Source of the DNA: Paradevosia shaoguanensis | GTDB taxonomy: Bacteria; Pseudomonadota; Alphaproteobacteria; Rhizobiales; Devosiaceae | Direction: 5' to 3' | DNA length: 64,000 nt | NCBI RefSeq assembly: GCF_016801025.1 | Contig: NZ_CP068983.1 | Span: forward strand, 3,278,501 to 3,342,500 | Shown here: positions 14,736 to 23,727 of the stretch, piece by piece | How the letters are laid out: the number at the start of each line of letters is the position of its first letter | Position numbering within the stretch: position 1 is the stretch's first letter | The notes under the pieces: model-generated | Told to the model about the DNA's origin: nothing | Seen by the model: the letters and a program-made list of their open reading frames with translations, nothing else | The model's database searches: none | Made by a program: the position numbers and the translations under genes

Positions 14736-15818
14736 ATGGCTGTTCACACCATTGGCGTCAACGACGCCCTGGCGGTGAAGCTGTGGTCCAACCGTATGGA
14801 TGTCGAGGCGCTCAAGGAAACGACCGCCTACGAGTTCATGGGGACGGGCGCAGGCTCTCTCTGTCAGATCATGACCGAAACCCAGAAGGGTGCGGGCGAC
14901 TCCATCAAGTGGGGTATCCGCATGCTCGCACAGGGCGAAGGCACTACCGAGAACGAAACCCAGGAAGGCAACGAAGAGGGCATCACGCGCTACTCGGACA
15001 CCCTGGTTATCAACGAACTCGGTCATGCCCACCGTGTGCGCAACGAAGGCACCATCGACCGTCAGCGCGTTCCCTACGACATGCGCGAGGAGTGCTATGA
15101 CTCGCTCAAGGACTGGACCGCCGACCGCGTCGATACGTGGTTCTTCAACCAGCTGGCCGGCAATACCGCCGAAGCCCGCTCGAAGTACACCGGGTTCAAC
15201 AGCGCCATCGCGCCGTCGAGCACCCGCGTCTTCCGCTCCAAGGCTTCTGCGACCGACCAGGCCGCCGGTGCCGATACCACGGCTGTCTTCAAGCTGGCGA
15301 TGATCGACTCCGCGGTGAACCGCGCCAAGACGACTTCGCCGATGCTCCGCCCCATCAAGGGGCTGGGCAAGGACGTTGATTACGTCTGCTTCATCCACCC
15401 CGACCAGACGCTTTCCCTGCGCGCTGACACCGCCACGGCCGGCAACTGGTTCGATCTCCAGGGCAAGCGCCTCCAGGGTGGTGAAGGCGACCGCAACGGC
15501 CTCTATACCGGCGCTCTGGGTATCTACAACCGCACGCTGATCGTGGAAAACACCCGCGTCCCGCAGGGCGTTCACTCCACCTCCGGCGCTTCGGTGGCCA
15601 ATACCCGCCGCGCCATCTTCTGCGGTGCGCAGTCGGCCAGCATTGCCTTCGGCAAGGGTGGCGGCAAGAACAAGTTCAAGTGGGTCGAAGACCTCTTCGA
15701 CTACGACCGCGAACTTGGTGCGCGCATTTCCTTCATCGCTGGCCTCAAGAAGACGGTCTACAACAGTGTCGATTACGGCACCATTGTTCTCACGTCCTAT
15801 GCGGCCCCGGCTGCGTAA
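14736..15818 (+). CDS. Major capsid protein, N4-gp56 family
   Basis: 360 residues. The N-terminus and the TGAGSLCQIMTETQKGAGDS and MLAQGEGTTENETQEGNEEG regions match N4-gp56-family capsids, as does INELGHAHRVRNEGTIDRQR. These proteins have the HK97 fold and form the icosahedral shell. The combination of this capsid family with a P22-like portal recurs in alphaproteobacterial prophages as far as I recall. Shine-Dalgarno AGGACA lies upstream. Confidence 0.92.
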   Translation: MAVHTIGVNDALAVKLWSNRMDVEALKETTAYEFMGTGAGSLCQIMTETQKGAGDSIKWGIRMLAQGEGTTENETQEGNEEGITRYSDTLVINELGHAHRVRNEGTIDRQRVPYDMREECYDSLKDWTADRVDTWFFNQLAGNTAEARSKYTGFNSAIAPSSTRVFRSKASATDQAAGADTTAVFKLAMIDSAVNRAKTTSPMLRPIKGLGKDVDYVCFIHPDQTLSLRADTATAGNWFDLQGKRLQGGEGDRNGLYTGALGIYNRTLIVENTRVPQGVHSTSGASVANTRRAIFCGAQSASIAFGKGGGKNKFKWVEDLFDYDRELGARISFIAGLKKTVYNSVDYGTIVLTSYAAPAA

Positions 15819-15830
15819 GGAGAGCGAACC

Positions 15831-16232
15831 ATGGCAACCGGAACTCTCGCCACTACTGCCCGCAAGTACCATGAGGACCTGACGCACTACGTCGTGGCCC
15901 CCATCGTGTACACCGTACTCACCGGCACTATCGGGAAGATCCCCGCAGGCGCCGCTGTGATCGAAGCGGGTATCGTCGTCACGACCGCCTTTGCCGGCGG
16001 CACTCCCCAGACGCTCGACATGGGCACGGCAGCCGACCCGGATGGGTTTGCAACCGCGCTTGCTCTTACGTCCAAGGGGCGTGTGCTGGCCGACGAGCTG
16101 GCCACTTCTGACGATCTCTACCAGACCACTGACACTGACGTGACCTACACGCTTTCGGCCGGCGCAACGCCGTCCGCTGGCGCCGGGTACGTCTTCGTTC
16201 GCTACATCATGGCGAACCGTTCGGCGGGCTAA
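15831..16232 (+). CDS. Capsid decoration / head fibre-like protein
   Basis: 133 residues directly behind the capsid gene with a strong GGAGAGCG ribosome site. Beta-rich, small-residue composition (TGTIGKIPAGAAVIEAGIVV, VTYTLSAGATPSAGAGYVFV). Position and composition fit a capsid-surface cement protein; the sequence alone does not prove it. Confidence 0.72.
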   Translation: MATGTLATTARKYHEDLTHYVVAPIVYTVLTGTIGKIPAGAAVIEAGIVVTTAFAGGTPQTLDMGTAADPDGFATALALTSKGRVLADELATSDDLYQTTDTDVTYTLSAGATPSAGAGYVFVRYIMANRSAG

Positions 16233-16242
16233 CGATCCTATC

Positions 16243-16266
16243 GAGGCGGCGGGAAACTGCCGCCTC
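16243..16266 (+). terminator. Strong stem-loop after the capsid/decoration genes
   Basis: GAGGCGGC pairs perfectly with GCCGCCTC over 8 bp around an 8-base loop, followed only by TCTCCCTT. It is a weak or partial terminator at best. Placed after the capsid and decoration genes it could lower downstream expression or stabilise the upstream mRNA 3' end. Confidence 0.45.
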
Positions 16267-16293
16267 TCCCTTACTCCTGAGGGGAATTCAGCC

Positions 16294-16929
16294 ATGACCA
16301 CCCAAGCGGCGATGATCGCTGAAATCCTGGACGATACCGAGCGCGGCGCGGGCGAGACCGATGCTGTTCGCGACAAGATCGCGGCAGCTATTCGGTACTA
16401 TCAGCCCTCGCGCTTCTGGTTCAACGAAACCCGCGATGTGACCTTTGATACGGTCCCTGGCCAGATCGATTACCCGTTCCCCTTGGGAACTCCAGGCGCC
16501 GTCTTCTACAAGATCGACGCCGCCATTGTGACGCAGGGCACAACCAACATCGATATGGGTGTTGAGGACTATAAGGTGCTCGAAGTGCTCCTGGATGGGA
16601 ACAGCACCCGAAGCCTACCTACGGTCTATGCCTACATCAAAAAGGCTCTGCGTCTCTATCCGGCGCCCGATGTGATCTACCCGGTTCGATTGACCGGGCA
16701 TATTAGGATTGATCCGCCGGCCGATGATAGCGAAGCGGACAACCCGTGGTTCGTGGATGCCTACGACCTCATCATGTGCCGGGCGAAAGCGCAGCTCTAC
16801 AAGCATCGCTGGGGAGACCCAAACAACGCAGCCTTGATGACGGATGCCGAGATCGAGGCGCGCGATCTGCTGTTTTCCGCCACTGCCGATAAGACTGGGA
16901 CGGGCGTGGTTCGCTCGACGCGGTACTGA
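16294..16929 (+). CDS. Head-tail adaptor (P22 gp4 / gp6-like)
   Basis: 211 residues. The N-terminal AAMIAEILDDTERG and AIRYYQPSRFWFNE are typical of adaptor proteins that bind below the portal. The central beta-rich part (FDTVPGQIDYPFPLGTPGAV) and a late helix (YDLIMCRAKAQLYKHRW) also match. It would extend the portal channel and help keep DNA inside. Overlaps the next gene by TGATG. Confidence 0.82.
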   Translation: MTTQAAMIAEILDDTERGAGETDAVRDKIAAAIRYYQPSRFWFNETRDVTFDTVPGQIDYPFPLGTPGAVFYKIDAAIVTQGTTNIDMGVEDYKVLEVLLDGNSTRSLPTVYAYIKKALRLYPAPDVIYPVRLTGHIRIDPPADDSEADNPWFVDAYDLIMCRAKAQLYKHRWGDPNNAALMTDAEIEARDLLFSATADKTGTGVVRSTRY

Positions 16930-18401
16930 TGCAGTTTCCCTATGGTCCGCTAGCGCCCGACGCGGGCACAGCCGCTGCTGGCGTGACGTTGGCTGCCAAT
17001 GGCGTGCTCCCAAAGCCGCAGGGATTCGGGCCGGCGCAAAGCCTGGTCACGGCAGACACGGCCACAGCGCTACCCGGCGATCCCCGCGGCATGGTGACCT
17101 GTCTCCTGCGCGACGGCGTGACTAAGGTGTTCGGGCTGACCTTCGATGGCCTCTATGAGTTGGGTTCTGACTTCACCTGGACCTTGATCGACAACGGCTA
17201 CACCTGCACTCCGGGCGACGACTGGTCTTGCCAGCAGTTCGGCAATTTCCTGCTCTACACCAATACGACCGATGGCCTCTGGGCCTATGACATCGAGAAC
17301 GGTGGTTCCCCGACTTACCTCCCGCAGGCCGGTGACCCCCGCGAAATCTTCATCTGCGCGAACATGGTTTTCGGCCTCGATTGCAAGGACACGGCTGGCA
17401 ATCGCGACAATCGTCTGATCCGCAACAGCAACTTCAACAACCACACGGATTGGGCGACGGGCGGCGCCGACTACCAGCCCTTGGAATCCGGCGGCGAACT
17501 TCTGGCGGGGTACAACCTGCGCAATGGCGCCGCGGTGATCCTCCAGCGCAATTCGTTCCGTGTGCTCCAGTTCGGCAATGTCGGTGGGGGCGCGCTCTAT
17601 TCGCTGCAAGAGGTATCGACCGAACGCGGCGTCGTCGGAAAGAAATCCTGCGTTGTCTTCGATGGGGTGCTCTACGGCATTTCCACGAATGGCTTCTTCC
17701 GCTTTACCCTTCAATCAGGCCTCGAGTTCATTGGGGCGGGCCTGGTCGATGAATGGTTCCTTGGCCGCGTGGCTCTTGCCGATCTATCGAGTGTTCAGGG
17801 CGCAATCGACCCTGCGCGCAAGATCGTCCTGTGGCGCTATCCCACCGATAGCGACCCGAGCGAAACGGTGTTTACGAGCCAGATCGGCTATTCCTGGGGC
17901 TACCCGCAGAACCCGTGGTTCACCTGGTCACAGCCTATCTCGTATCTGAGCCGTATCGCGACCGCCGGCTATACGCTCGAAGACCTCGACGCGTTCGGCA
18001 CCGTCGATACGATTACCATCTCGTGGGATGACCGCTTCTGGCAGGGTGGCCAGCAGGTATTTGCCGCGATCGATGCTGACGGAAAGTATGCCACGTTCTC
18101 AGGCGCGGCGCAGGAAGCTACGATTACCACGGCAACCAGCAATAGCCCGATTTCGGCTCTCATCAGCTGGGCAACGCCCATAGACGATGCATCGGCGGGT
18201 GTTCTTGAACTGGCTGTTGCAGATCAACTGGCCGACACGCTCACATGGAAAGCAGGTGTGGGGAAGGCGAGGAACGGCGCGGCTCCGATACGGGGCCGGG
18301 GTCTCAACATCGCGTTTCGGCGGACTATTCCTGAGGGCGCCGTCTGGAGCTTTGCTAAGGGCATTGACCATATTCGCTCGTCTGCGCAGGGGCCGAAATG
18401 A
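16929..18401 (+). CDS. P22 gp10-like DNA stabilisation / tail hub protein
   Basis: 490 residues, mostly beta-strands, as in gp10-type packaged-DNA stabilisation proteins. Recognisable parts are FPYGPLAPDAGTAAAGVTLA, repeated YELGSDFTWTLI/WAYDIENGGSP-type blades, IFICANMVFGLDCKD and VSTERGVVGKKSCVVFDGVL. It would form the tail structure below the adaptor and seal the channel. Translationally coupled at both ends. Confidence 0.85.
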   Translation: MQFPYGPLAPDAGTAAAGVTLAANGVLPKPQGFGPAQSLVTADTATALPGDPRGMVTCLLRDGVTKVFGLTFDGLYELGSDFTWTLIDNGYTCTPGDDWSCQQFGNFLLYTNTTDGLWAYDIENGGSPTYLPQAGDPREIFICANMVFGLDCKDTAGNRDNRLIRNSNFNNHTDWATGGADYQPLESGGELLAGYNLRNGAAVILQRNSFRVLQFGNVGGGALYSLQEVSTERGVVGKKSCVVFDGVLYGISTNGFFRFTLQSGLEFIGAGLVDEWFLGRVALADLSSVQGAIDPARKIVLWRYPTDSDPSETVFTSQIGYSWGYPQNPWFTWSQPISYLSRIATAGYTLEDLDAFGTVDTITISWDDRFWQGGQQVFAAIDADGKYATFSGAAQEATITTATSNSPISALISWATPIDDASAGVLELAVADQLADTLTWKAGVGKARNGAAPIRGRGLNIAFRRTIPEGAVWSFAKGIDHIRSSAQGPK

Positions 18402-18772
18402 GCTACAACGTCCTCGGCGGCGCGCTCCAGACGGCGCCGGTCAAACTCACCGACAGCAACCCGACAACTGTCCTTGCGGCTGACCGAGCCGGCACGACAG
18501 TGCTATCCGTCATCTGCACCGAAACCGCAGGTAGCACTCCGAACCTGACCATCGCGAAGACCGATGGGACGACGACAATCTACTACCGCAATGCCAAGGC
18601 CATGACGGCTAAAGAAACCGTGGTTTTCGAGACTGTCATCGTCCTCAAGAACCAGTGGTCATTGCAGATTACCTCGTCCAGTCCCGCTGGTGGGGTTGAT
18701 GTGGACGTAACCTACCTCGCTCCCGACAGAACTGCGCAGGGCGGCCAATTCATGCCGTTGGGCCAGCGATAG
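18398..18772 (+). CDS. Beta-rich virion protein, possible head/tail decoration
   Basis: 124 residues, mostly predicted beta-strands (VLSVICTETAGSTPNLTIAK, ETVVFETVIVLKNQWSLQIT). Starts in an ATGA overlap with the gp10-like gene. The composition fits a small virion surface or tail protein; no family assigned. Confidence 0.7.
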   Translation: MSYNVLGGALQTAPVKLTDSNPTTVLAADRAGTTVLSVICTETAGSTPNLTIAKTDGTTTIYYRNAKAMTAKETVVFETVIVLKNQWSLQITSSSPAGGVDVDVTYLAPDRTAQGGQFMPLGQR

Positions 18773-18776
18773 AGCG

Positions 18777-19196
18777 ATGCACATCGAGATCGTGCCGAAG
18801 GCGCGCGTTGAGGGCGAATGGCCGGCGCTTGCCGATGCCTTGTTACCAGTGGTGCGGGAAGACCCGAACGGCTCGATCGAAGGCTTGAGGCAGAAGCTGC
18901 TTGCCGGGAATGCCGTTCTCTTCCGCGCCGATGGGGAGGCTAACGGCCACCTTGTCGTGGAAGTAAGCGAGGAAGACGGCCGACTGATCGGCTGGGTGTC
19001 CTACGCCATCGGCGGCTTTGAGGGCGGTCCAAAGGCGCGTCTCGCCACGATCCGCAACGGACTATCCGAGATCGAGAACGCGATGCGCGCCGCGGGGTGC
19101 GTGGAAAACCGCATTTGTGGCCGGGATTGGTCGCGATTGCTGCCGGATTACGAGCCGTTCACCGAACGGCGCAATGGATTGCGAAAGGTGCTCTAG
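18777..19196 (+). CDS. Hypothetical protein with GNAT-like pattern, virion gene cluster
   Basis: 139 residues. The pattern LFRADGEANGHLVVEVSEED, then IGWVSYAIGG, then a helix (NGLSEIENAMRAAGC) and ICGRDWSRLLPDYEPFTERR is reminiscent of the acetyltransferase-like small proteins in podovirus structural clusters. No acetyl-CoA loop is clear, so it may be a structural derivative. Confidence 0.65.
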   Translation: MHIEIVPKARVEGEWPALADALLPVVREDPNGSIEGLRQKLLAGNAVLFRADGEANGHLVVEVSEEDGRLIGWVSYAIGGFEGGPKARLATIRNGLSEIENAMRAAGCVENRICGRDWSRLLPDYEPFTERRNGLRKVL

Positions 19197-19916
19197 ATGG
19201 GCGGCGGAAGCACTCAAACCACCACGTCTGGTCTCAACAACAGCGCATTGAATAGCGCTGTTACGACGATCGGCAATCAGCTCAATACGCAGTTGAACAA
19301 TGGGTCCAAGGTCTTTGGGCAAACCCTGACGCCGGGTGCGGGTACGACCACGCAGAATGCATGGGCATCCGGGCTGTCTGCTGCGAGCAATCCGGGTTAT
19401 TCGGCGGCGGTCAACAATGCCATTGGCGAGTTTGGCGATATCGCGGCCGGCAACCGAATGGGCGAGGGTGATGCTGGCTGGAACGCCGCTCGCGACCGCG
19501 CGCTCACCGATGTGAATAGCATGTTCACGACGTCCGGCCGCTTCGGTTCTGGCTCCCACGTAGGTAGTGCGGCCGAGGGCCTTGCTGCCGTTGACCTCGC
19601 CCGTCTTCAGGGCAACGAATCCCGCCAGATGCAGGCGGCACAGCTCCTGCCAGGCCTGTTCTCGGCTTCCACCATGCCATCGCAGTACGCCATGGGCATC
19701 GGCGCAGCGCAGGACGCGAACGCGCAGGCAGTCCGACAGGGCGAGGCTGACCTCTTCGATCGTACCAACAATGCTGGCTGGAACACGCTCCAGCGCGGTG
19801 CTTCGGTCCTCGCCGGCACGGCGCCAAGCGCTGGTACAACGACGTCGACCACTACGTCTCAGCCTTGGTGGCAAACCGGCCTTGGCATCGGCGCCGGTCT
19901 CCTGAGCTTCCTGTGA
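19197..19916 (+). CDS. Internal virion / ejection protein candidate
   Basis: 239 residues, Gly/Ser/Asn/Ala/Thr-rich at the start (MGGGSTQTTTSGLNNSALNS) and ending with a hydrophobic tail (WWQTGLGIGAGLLSFL). The central part is helical (GWNAARDRALTDVNSMFTTS). The composition resembles small ejection proteins of P22-like phages (gp7/gp20/gp16 region) and its place in the cluster fits. No confident family match. Confidence 0.65.
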   Translation: MGGGSTQTTTSGLNNSALNSAVTTIGNQLNTQLNNGSKVFGQTLTPGAGTTTQNAWASGLSAASNPGYSAAVNNAIGEFGDIAAGNRMGEGDAGWNAARDRALTDVNSMFTTSGRFGSGSHVGSAAEGLAAVDLARLQGNESRQMQAAQLLPGLFSASTMPSQYAMGIGAAQDANAQAVRQGEADLFDRTNNAGWNTLQRGASVLAGTAPSAGTTTSTTTSQPWWQTGLGIGAGLLSFL

Positions 19917-19923
19917 GGATATG

Positions 19924-20946
19924 ATGGCAACTGCTGGCTTCCTGCCGTTCGCAAACCCTATTTCGGATTGGGTGGCCCCCCGACGCAATCAACTGATGGG
20001 CTTTTCTAGCGGCATGCTTGCCGGCGACCCCAGCGCGGCCATGGTCAATGCCATGAAGGGCGGCCAGGTCGATGCGGATATTGCCGAGAAGGATCGGCTC
20101 CGCGAAGAGGAAACCGCGCAAGGCAACGCAACGCGCGCTTGGCTCGAACAGCAGGGCTATTCCGACCTAGTGCCGCTGGTTGATGCGGGACAGGGCGGCT
20201 TGGCGTACACCGAAGCGCTTCGCCGCATGCAGCCTGGATATGGGCAGGACGCGCAGACGGCCAACATGCGGGATTATCTATTCTCGCAGGAGAACCCCGG
20301 CTTTGCAGACTTCATTCGTGGCGGCACCAACCGCCAGAATGTCAGTCTGACGCCTCAGTGGGGGCAGGATGAGCAGGGCAACTGGGTCATGCTTCAGCCG
20401 TCCTCCACAGGCGAGCTAGTGCAATCCCAAGTTCCAGATGGCGTCCGGCTGGTCGACCCGCGCCAAATCAATCTTGAGAAGGCGCAGGGTACCGCCGTTG
20501 GCACGGCCGCAGGGCAGGCCCAGGCCGCCGCGCCAGGTGATATCGCGGCCGGTGAAATGGCGCTCAATCTCATCAACCAAATTCGCACGAGCCCGGAATT
20601 GCCTTGGGCGACCGGAACCTCGGTGGGCTTTGGCGGGAACAAAATCCCCGGCACGGGCCGTTATGGCTTTCAGAACCTCGTGGATCAGGCAAAAAGCGGC
20701 GCGTTCCTTTCCGCTATCCAGCAGATGCGAGGCTTGGGCGCGCTCTCGAACACGGAAGGTCAGGCAGCTACGCAGGCCATTACCCGTATGGATACGGCTC
20801 TTTCGCAGCAGGACTTCCTCAAGGCGTTGAGCGACTACGAACAGATCGTGGCGCGAGGCGTGGAACGCGCTCGTGCTCGGCAGGGTGGTGGGCAGCCCAA
20901 TAGCCAAGGCGGGCAAAGTGCATCCGACCCGCTGGGGATTCGCTGA
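19924..20946 (+). CDS. Virion-associated hypothetical protein, ejection cluster
   Basis: About 340 residues; the second ATG has better spacing to GAGGAT. An Ala/Gly-rich N-terminus (FLPFANPISDWVAPRRNQLM), a Gln-rich middle (QAQAAAPGDIAAGEMALNLI) and the helical repeat-like IQQMRGLGALSNTEGQAATQ resemble phage internal proteins. Directly upstream of a larger internal protein with a TGATG overlap. Confidence 0.65.
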   Translation: MATAGFLPFANPISDWVAPRRNQLMGFSSGMLAGDPSAAMVNAMKGGQVDADIAEKDRLREEETAQGNATRAWLEQQGYSDLVPLVDAGQGGLAYTEALRRMQPGYGQDAQTANMRDYLFSQENPGFADFIRGGTNRQNVSLTPQWGQDEQGNWVMLQPSSTGELVQSQVPDGVRLVDPRQINLEKAQGTAVGTAAGQAQAAAPGDIAAGEMALNLINQIRTSPELPWATGTSVGFGGNKIPGTGRYGFQNLVDQAKSGAFLSAIQQMRGLGALSNTEGQAATQAITRMDTALSQQDFLKALSDYEQIVARGVERARARQGGGQPNSQGGQSASDPLGIR

Positions 20947-22655
20947 TGGCCACTCTCGCGCAGGTTCGGCAGCAGCATCCCGAATACAACGACATGGGTG
21001 ACGGTGCGCTAGCGATGGCGCTTCACCGCAAATTCTATAGCGACGTCCCAATGGCCGACTATCTCGGCCAGCTCGGAATTGACCGCGGCGATGTGCTGTA
21101 TGAGCTTCGTGATCCTGGCAATGGCGATGGCGACTATCTGCGGCAGCAACTGGCGGCCCCGGGCGCAGGAGAGAGCCAGCAGCAGGCCGAACAGCGTCAG
21201 GCTGGGCAGCTTACGCCGGAACGCCGTGCAGGTGGCGTAGAGGGCGCCGCACGCGCGGCGTTGCAAGGCGCTACTTTCGGCTTCGGTGACGAACTTGTGG
21301 CGGCTGGCGCCGCGGCGTTCAATCCAGATCAGTCGCAGTCGTTTGGCGACAAATTCAATGCGTACCTGTCTCGTGAACAGGGGCTGGTCGACAATTTTCG
21401 GGAAGACAATCCGGTTGTTGCCTACGGTTCCGAGATTGCTGGAGCCATTCCGACTGGCGTGGCAGCGGGCGGGCAGCTTGCCGGGCGCGGTGCGACGCTG
21501 GGTATGAGGGCGCTAACTGGCGCCGGTGTTGGCGCCGGGCAGGGTGCGGCATATGGGTTTGGGTCGGCGGATGGAGATCTTGCTGACCGCGGAATGAACG
21601 CTTTGATGTCTGCGGGCGTTGGCGGCGTTGTCGGGGGCGCGATCCCCCTCGTGAGCAACACAATCGGGAGCGCCGTGCAGCGTGGACAGCAAGGGCGAAT
21701 TTTGGATGCCGCCGCCAAGGCCGCACCAACGGCGGACGATCTTAAATCCGCTGCATCGGCGATGTTCGAGCAGGCCACCGGCGGAACGCCGCTCGCTATC
21801 ACCGACAATTCCTATATGCGTTTCCTTGGGGATGTGCAGAGCATTGGCCAGAAGCTTCGGATCAACGCAAATCTTGACCCCAAGTCGGTCGGGCTATCCG
21901 AAATGATGCTGTCGATTGCCGATGACCTCGCTCGCGGCGGCACTGCCGTAGACATGAAGGATTTGCACCTCCTGCGTCAGGCGGCTCAGCGCGTTGCGAT
22001 GTCGTCTGAGGGCAGAGATGCTGCTTTTGCCAATACCGTCATCCGGCGCCTCGATGATTTCGTGCAGACGCTGAAGCCTGCGGATATTCTCGGTGGCGCT
22101 GATCCGTCCCAAGCCACCAACGCTCTTTATCGTGGCATTTCTACGTGGTCGCGCGCCAACAAGGTGGGCTTGGTCGAGGAGGCCATTCGCGTGGGACAGG
22201 CTGCCGCGTCTGGGCCGGAGAAGGGTATCCGCAATGCGCTTCGAACCATGCTTTTCAGGAAGCCCGATGTCTGGAACCGCTTCACGACAGCCGAGCAACA
22301 GGCCATCAAGGATGTGATCGACGGAACGCCCGGCTCTAACCTAATGAAGCTGATCGGAACGTTTGGCTTTGGCGGCAATACGGCTACCAACGGTATCGGC
22401 GGTGCTGCCGGTATGGCTCTGGGCCAGATGGCCGGCGGCCCGGTCGGGATGGTCCTGGGGCCGGCAATTGGCTCGATCGGTCGGAACGCGAGCGAGAAAA
22501 TGACCACGAACCTAGCCAATCGCGCCATGGGCGCTGTCGCCACGGAAGGCTTGCAGTCGCTCCCCAAGTTCGATCCGAACAAGGCAACAGCGCTGGAGCG
22601 GATGCTGTTTCGTACCGCCCTGCCGGGCAGCAAGCCTCTAGTCCCGTCGCGATAG
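20946..22655 (+). CDS. Large internal virion / ejection protein
   Basis: 569 residues. The N-terminus (LAQVRQQHPEYNDMGDGALA) is typical of proteins released with DNA. A Gly/Ala-rich hydrophobic centre (about 150-240, with IAGAIPTGVAAGGQLAGRGA) and another near the C-terminus (GFGGNTATNGIGGAAGMALG) could insert into the host membrane. Length and position fit the largest ejection protein of a podovirus. The gene end overlaps the leftward gene at 22638 by 18 bases. Confidence 0.72.
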   Translation: MATLAQVRQQHPEYNDMGDGALAMALHRKFYSDVPMADYLGQLGIDRGDVLYELRDPGNGDGDYLRQQLAAPGAGESQQQAEQRQAGQLTPERRAGGVEGAARAALQGATFGFGDELVAAGAAAFNPDQSQSFGDKFNAYLSREQGLVDNFREDNPVVAYGSEIAGAIPTGVAAGGQLAGRGATLGMRALTGAGVGAGQGAAYGFGSADGDLADRGMNALMSAGVGGVVGGAIPLVSNTIGSAVQRGQQGRILDAAAKAAPTADDLKSAASAMFEQATGGTPLAITDNSYMRFLGDVQSIGQKLRINANLDPKSVGLSEMMLSIADDLARGGTAVDMKDLHLLRQAAQRVAMSSEGRDAAFANTVIRRLDDFVQTLKPADILGGADPSQATNALYRGISTWSRANKVGLVEEAIRVGQAAASGPEKGIRNALRTMLFRKPDVWNRFTTAEQQAIKDVIDGTPGSNLMKLIGTFGFGGNTATNGIGGAAGMALGQMAGGPVGMVLGPAIGSIGRNASEKMTTNLANRAMGAVATEGLQSLPKFDPNKATALERMLFRTALPGSKPLVPSR

Positions 22656-22859
22656 CCAATAGTGCGGGAAGATCATTAGCAGCGCGAGCATTAACAGCGC
22701 GCCACCGAAAAGCGCGCAGTAAGCCTGCCAATTGCCGAACCCCATGACGGCAAGGCAGAGCAACGCGTACCCAATCGCCGGGACCAACCACCATCGGCTC
22801 ATAGGCTTCACTTCGTAGAGGTGGGAATGCTTGCGCGGTTCGAGTTCGATATCGGGCAT
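22638..22859 (-). CDS. Small two-helix membrane protein (73 aa)
   Basis: Leftward. An acidic N-terminus (MPDIELEPRKHSHLYEVKP) is followed by two hydrophobic segments (LVPAIGYALLCLAVMGFG; CALFGGALLMLALLMIF) and a basic end. It heads tail-to-tail into the ejection gene and follows the lipoprotein gene in the same direction. Possibly a lysogenic-conversion or superinfection protein; unproven. Confidence 0.7.
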   Translation of the reverse strand: MPDIELEPRKHSHLYEVKPMSRWWLVPAIGYALLCLAVMGFGNWQAYCALFGGALLMLALLMIFPHYWLSRRD

Positions 22860-22865
22860 GCACGC

Positions 22866-23177
22866 CTAATAACACGTTGTAGAGGACGAACCAAACCCTG
22901 TCCGGAAGGAATTGCAGGTTACCGGCTTCGGCGCGGGCGTGAGCATGTTGGCGCTCAACTGCCTCATGTTCGCCCTGAAGTTGGCATCGTCCTGCGCATC
23001 AGCCTGTCTGTCTTGTATGTCCAACTGCATCATGCAGGAGGCGTAGGCGTCGGTCCCTGGTTTGAAGCCGTATCCTTGGCAAGACGCTTGGTTTTGCGCA
23101 GCGCGAACTTCCGGACTGGTGGTTTGGCAACCGGCCAGAAGCAGGCATGCCGAGGCGATGGCGAATATCTTCTTCAT
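22866..23177 (-). CDS. Prophage lipoprotein (103 aa)
   Basis: The ATG at 23177 is chosen because GGAGGG lies 7 bases upstream and the product then begins with a lipoprotein signal, MKKIFAIASACLLLAGC, with the lipobox Cys at about 17. The mature part has conserved-looking GYGFKPGTDAYASCMMQLDI. Small lipoproteins of this pattern are common in alphaproteobacteria. In a prophage it could act in superinfection exclusion; this is inference. Confidence 0.8.
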   Translation of the reverse strand: MKKIFAIASACLLLAGCQTTSPEVRAAQNQASCQGYGFKPGTDAYASCMMQLDIQDRQADAQDDANFRANMRQLSANMLTPAPKPVTCNSFRTGFGSSSTTCY

Positions 23178-23227
23178 AATTGAGCCCTCCACTTCCAAAT
23201 CAAGCAGAGGGAAAGGCCGATGTCGAG

Positions 23228-23500
23228 TCAGGAGCGATCGAACGCTGCTTGCATGTTCAGCCAAAACTGAGAGCTGGTGTCAAAAGCGCTCGATAGCTTC
23301 GATGCCAGTTCGTCGGTGACAGGTGCATTGCCATTCAAGACCGCTTCGATGTCGGCGACAGGCGTGCCCAACTCGGTCGCCAGGTCGGCCGCTTCCATAT
23401 TGAAGGGCTCCAGGAATTCCTCCCGGAGGATTTCTCCGGGATGGATCGCTGCCGGTTCCAGGTAGTCAGCGCTGTTGTATCGAGTAATGCGCACACTCAT
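23228..23500 (-). CDS. HigA-like XRE antitoxin-type regulator
   Basis: 90 residues with the classic HigA opening IHPGEILREEFLEPF and an HTH (AADLATELGTPVADIEAVLN), ending with FDTSSQFWLNMQAAFD. It begins in a TGATG overlap with the upstream RHH gene. HigA normally pairs with a HigB toxin, but none is visible on either side, so it may be an orphan antitoxin or a transcription regulator. Confidence 0.85.
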   Translation of the reverse strand: MSVRITRYNSADYLEPAAIHPGEILREEFLEPFNMEAADLATELGTPVADIEAVLNGNAPVTDELASKLSSAFDTSSQFWLNMQAAFDRS

Positions 23501-23727
23501 CAATTGCTGTCCTCTGGAGGAGCAGGAAGATAGCCGTGACCAATCGCCCAGTCGCGAAATACGATCCGTATGGCTTCCGGGCGCGAAATGCTGGGGTGCT
23601 GTTCCTGGATGAATTCATCCAGAGCTTCCAACAGGTCTTGCGGGAGCCGAACGCCAATCAGCGGGCTTGTACCGGTGGTTACCGGGCGGCCTCTTGATTT
23701 CCTGTTATCACTAATTGACAGCCTCAT
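23500..23727 (-). CDS. Ribbon-helix-helix DNA-binding protein (75 aa)
   Basis: Basic N-terminus, then IGVRLPQDLLEALDEFIQEQ and SRPEAIRIVFRDWAIG, a typical RHH fold (beta-strand then two helices). It forms a two-gene leftward unit with the HigA-like gene. Near-palindromic TTAGTGCTAA upstream (around 23731-23740) could be an autoregulatory site. No strong Shine-Dalgarno is visible before the ATG. Confidence 0.8.
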   Translation of the reverse strand: MRLSISDNRKSRGRPVTTGTSPLIGVRLPQDLLEALDEFIQEQHPSISRPEAIRIVFRDWAIGHGYLPAPPEDSN

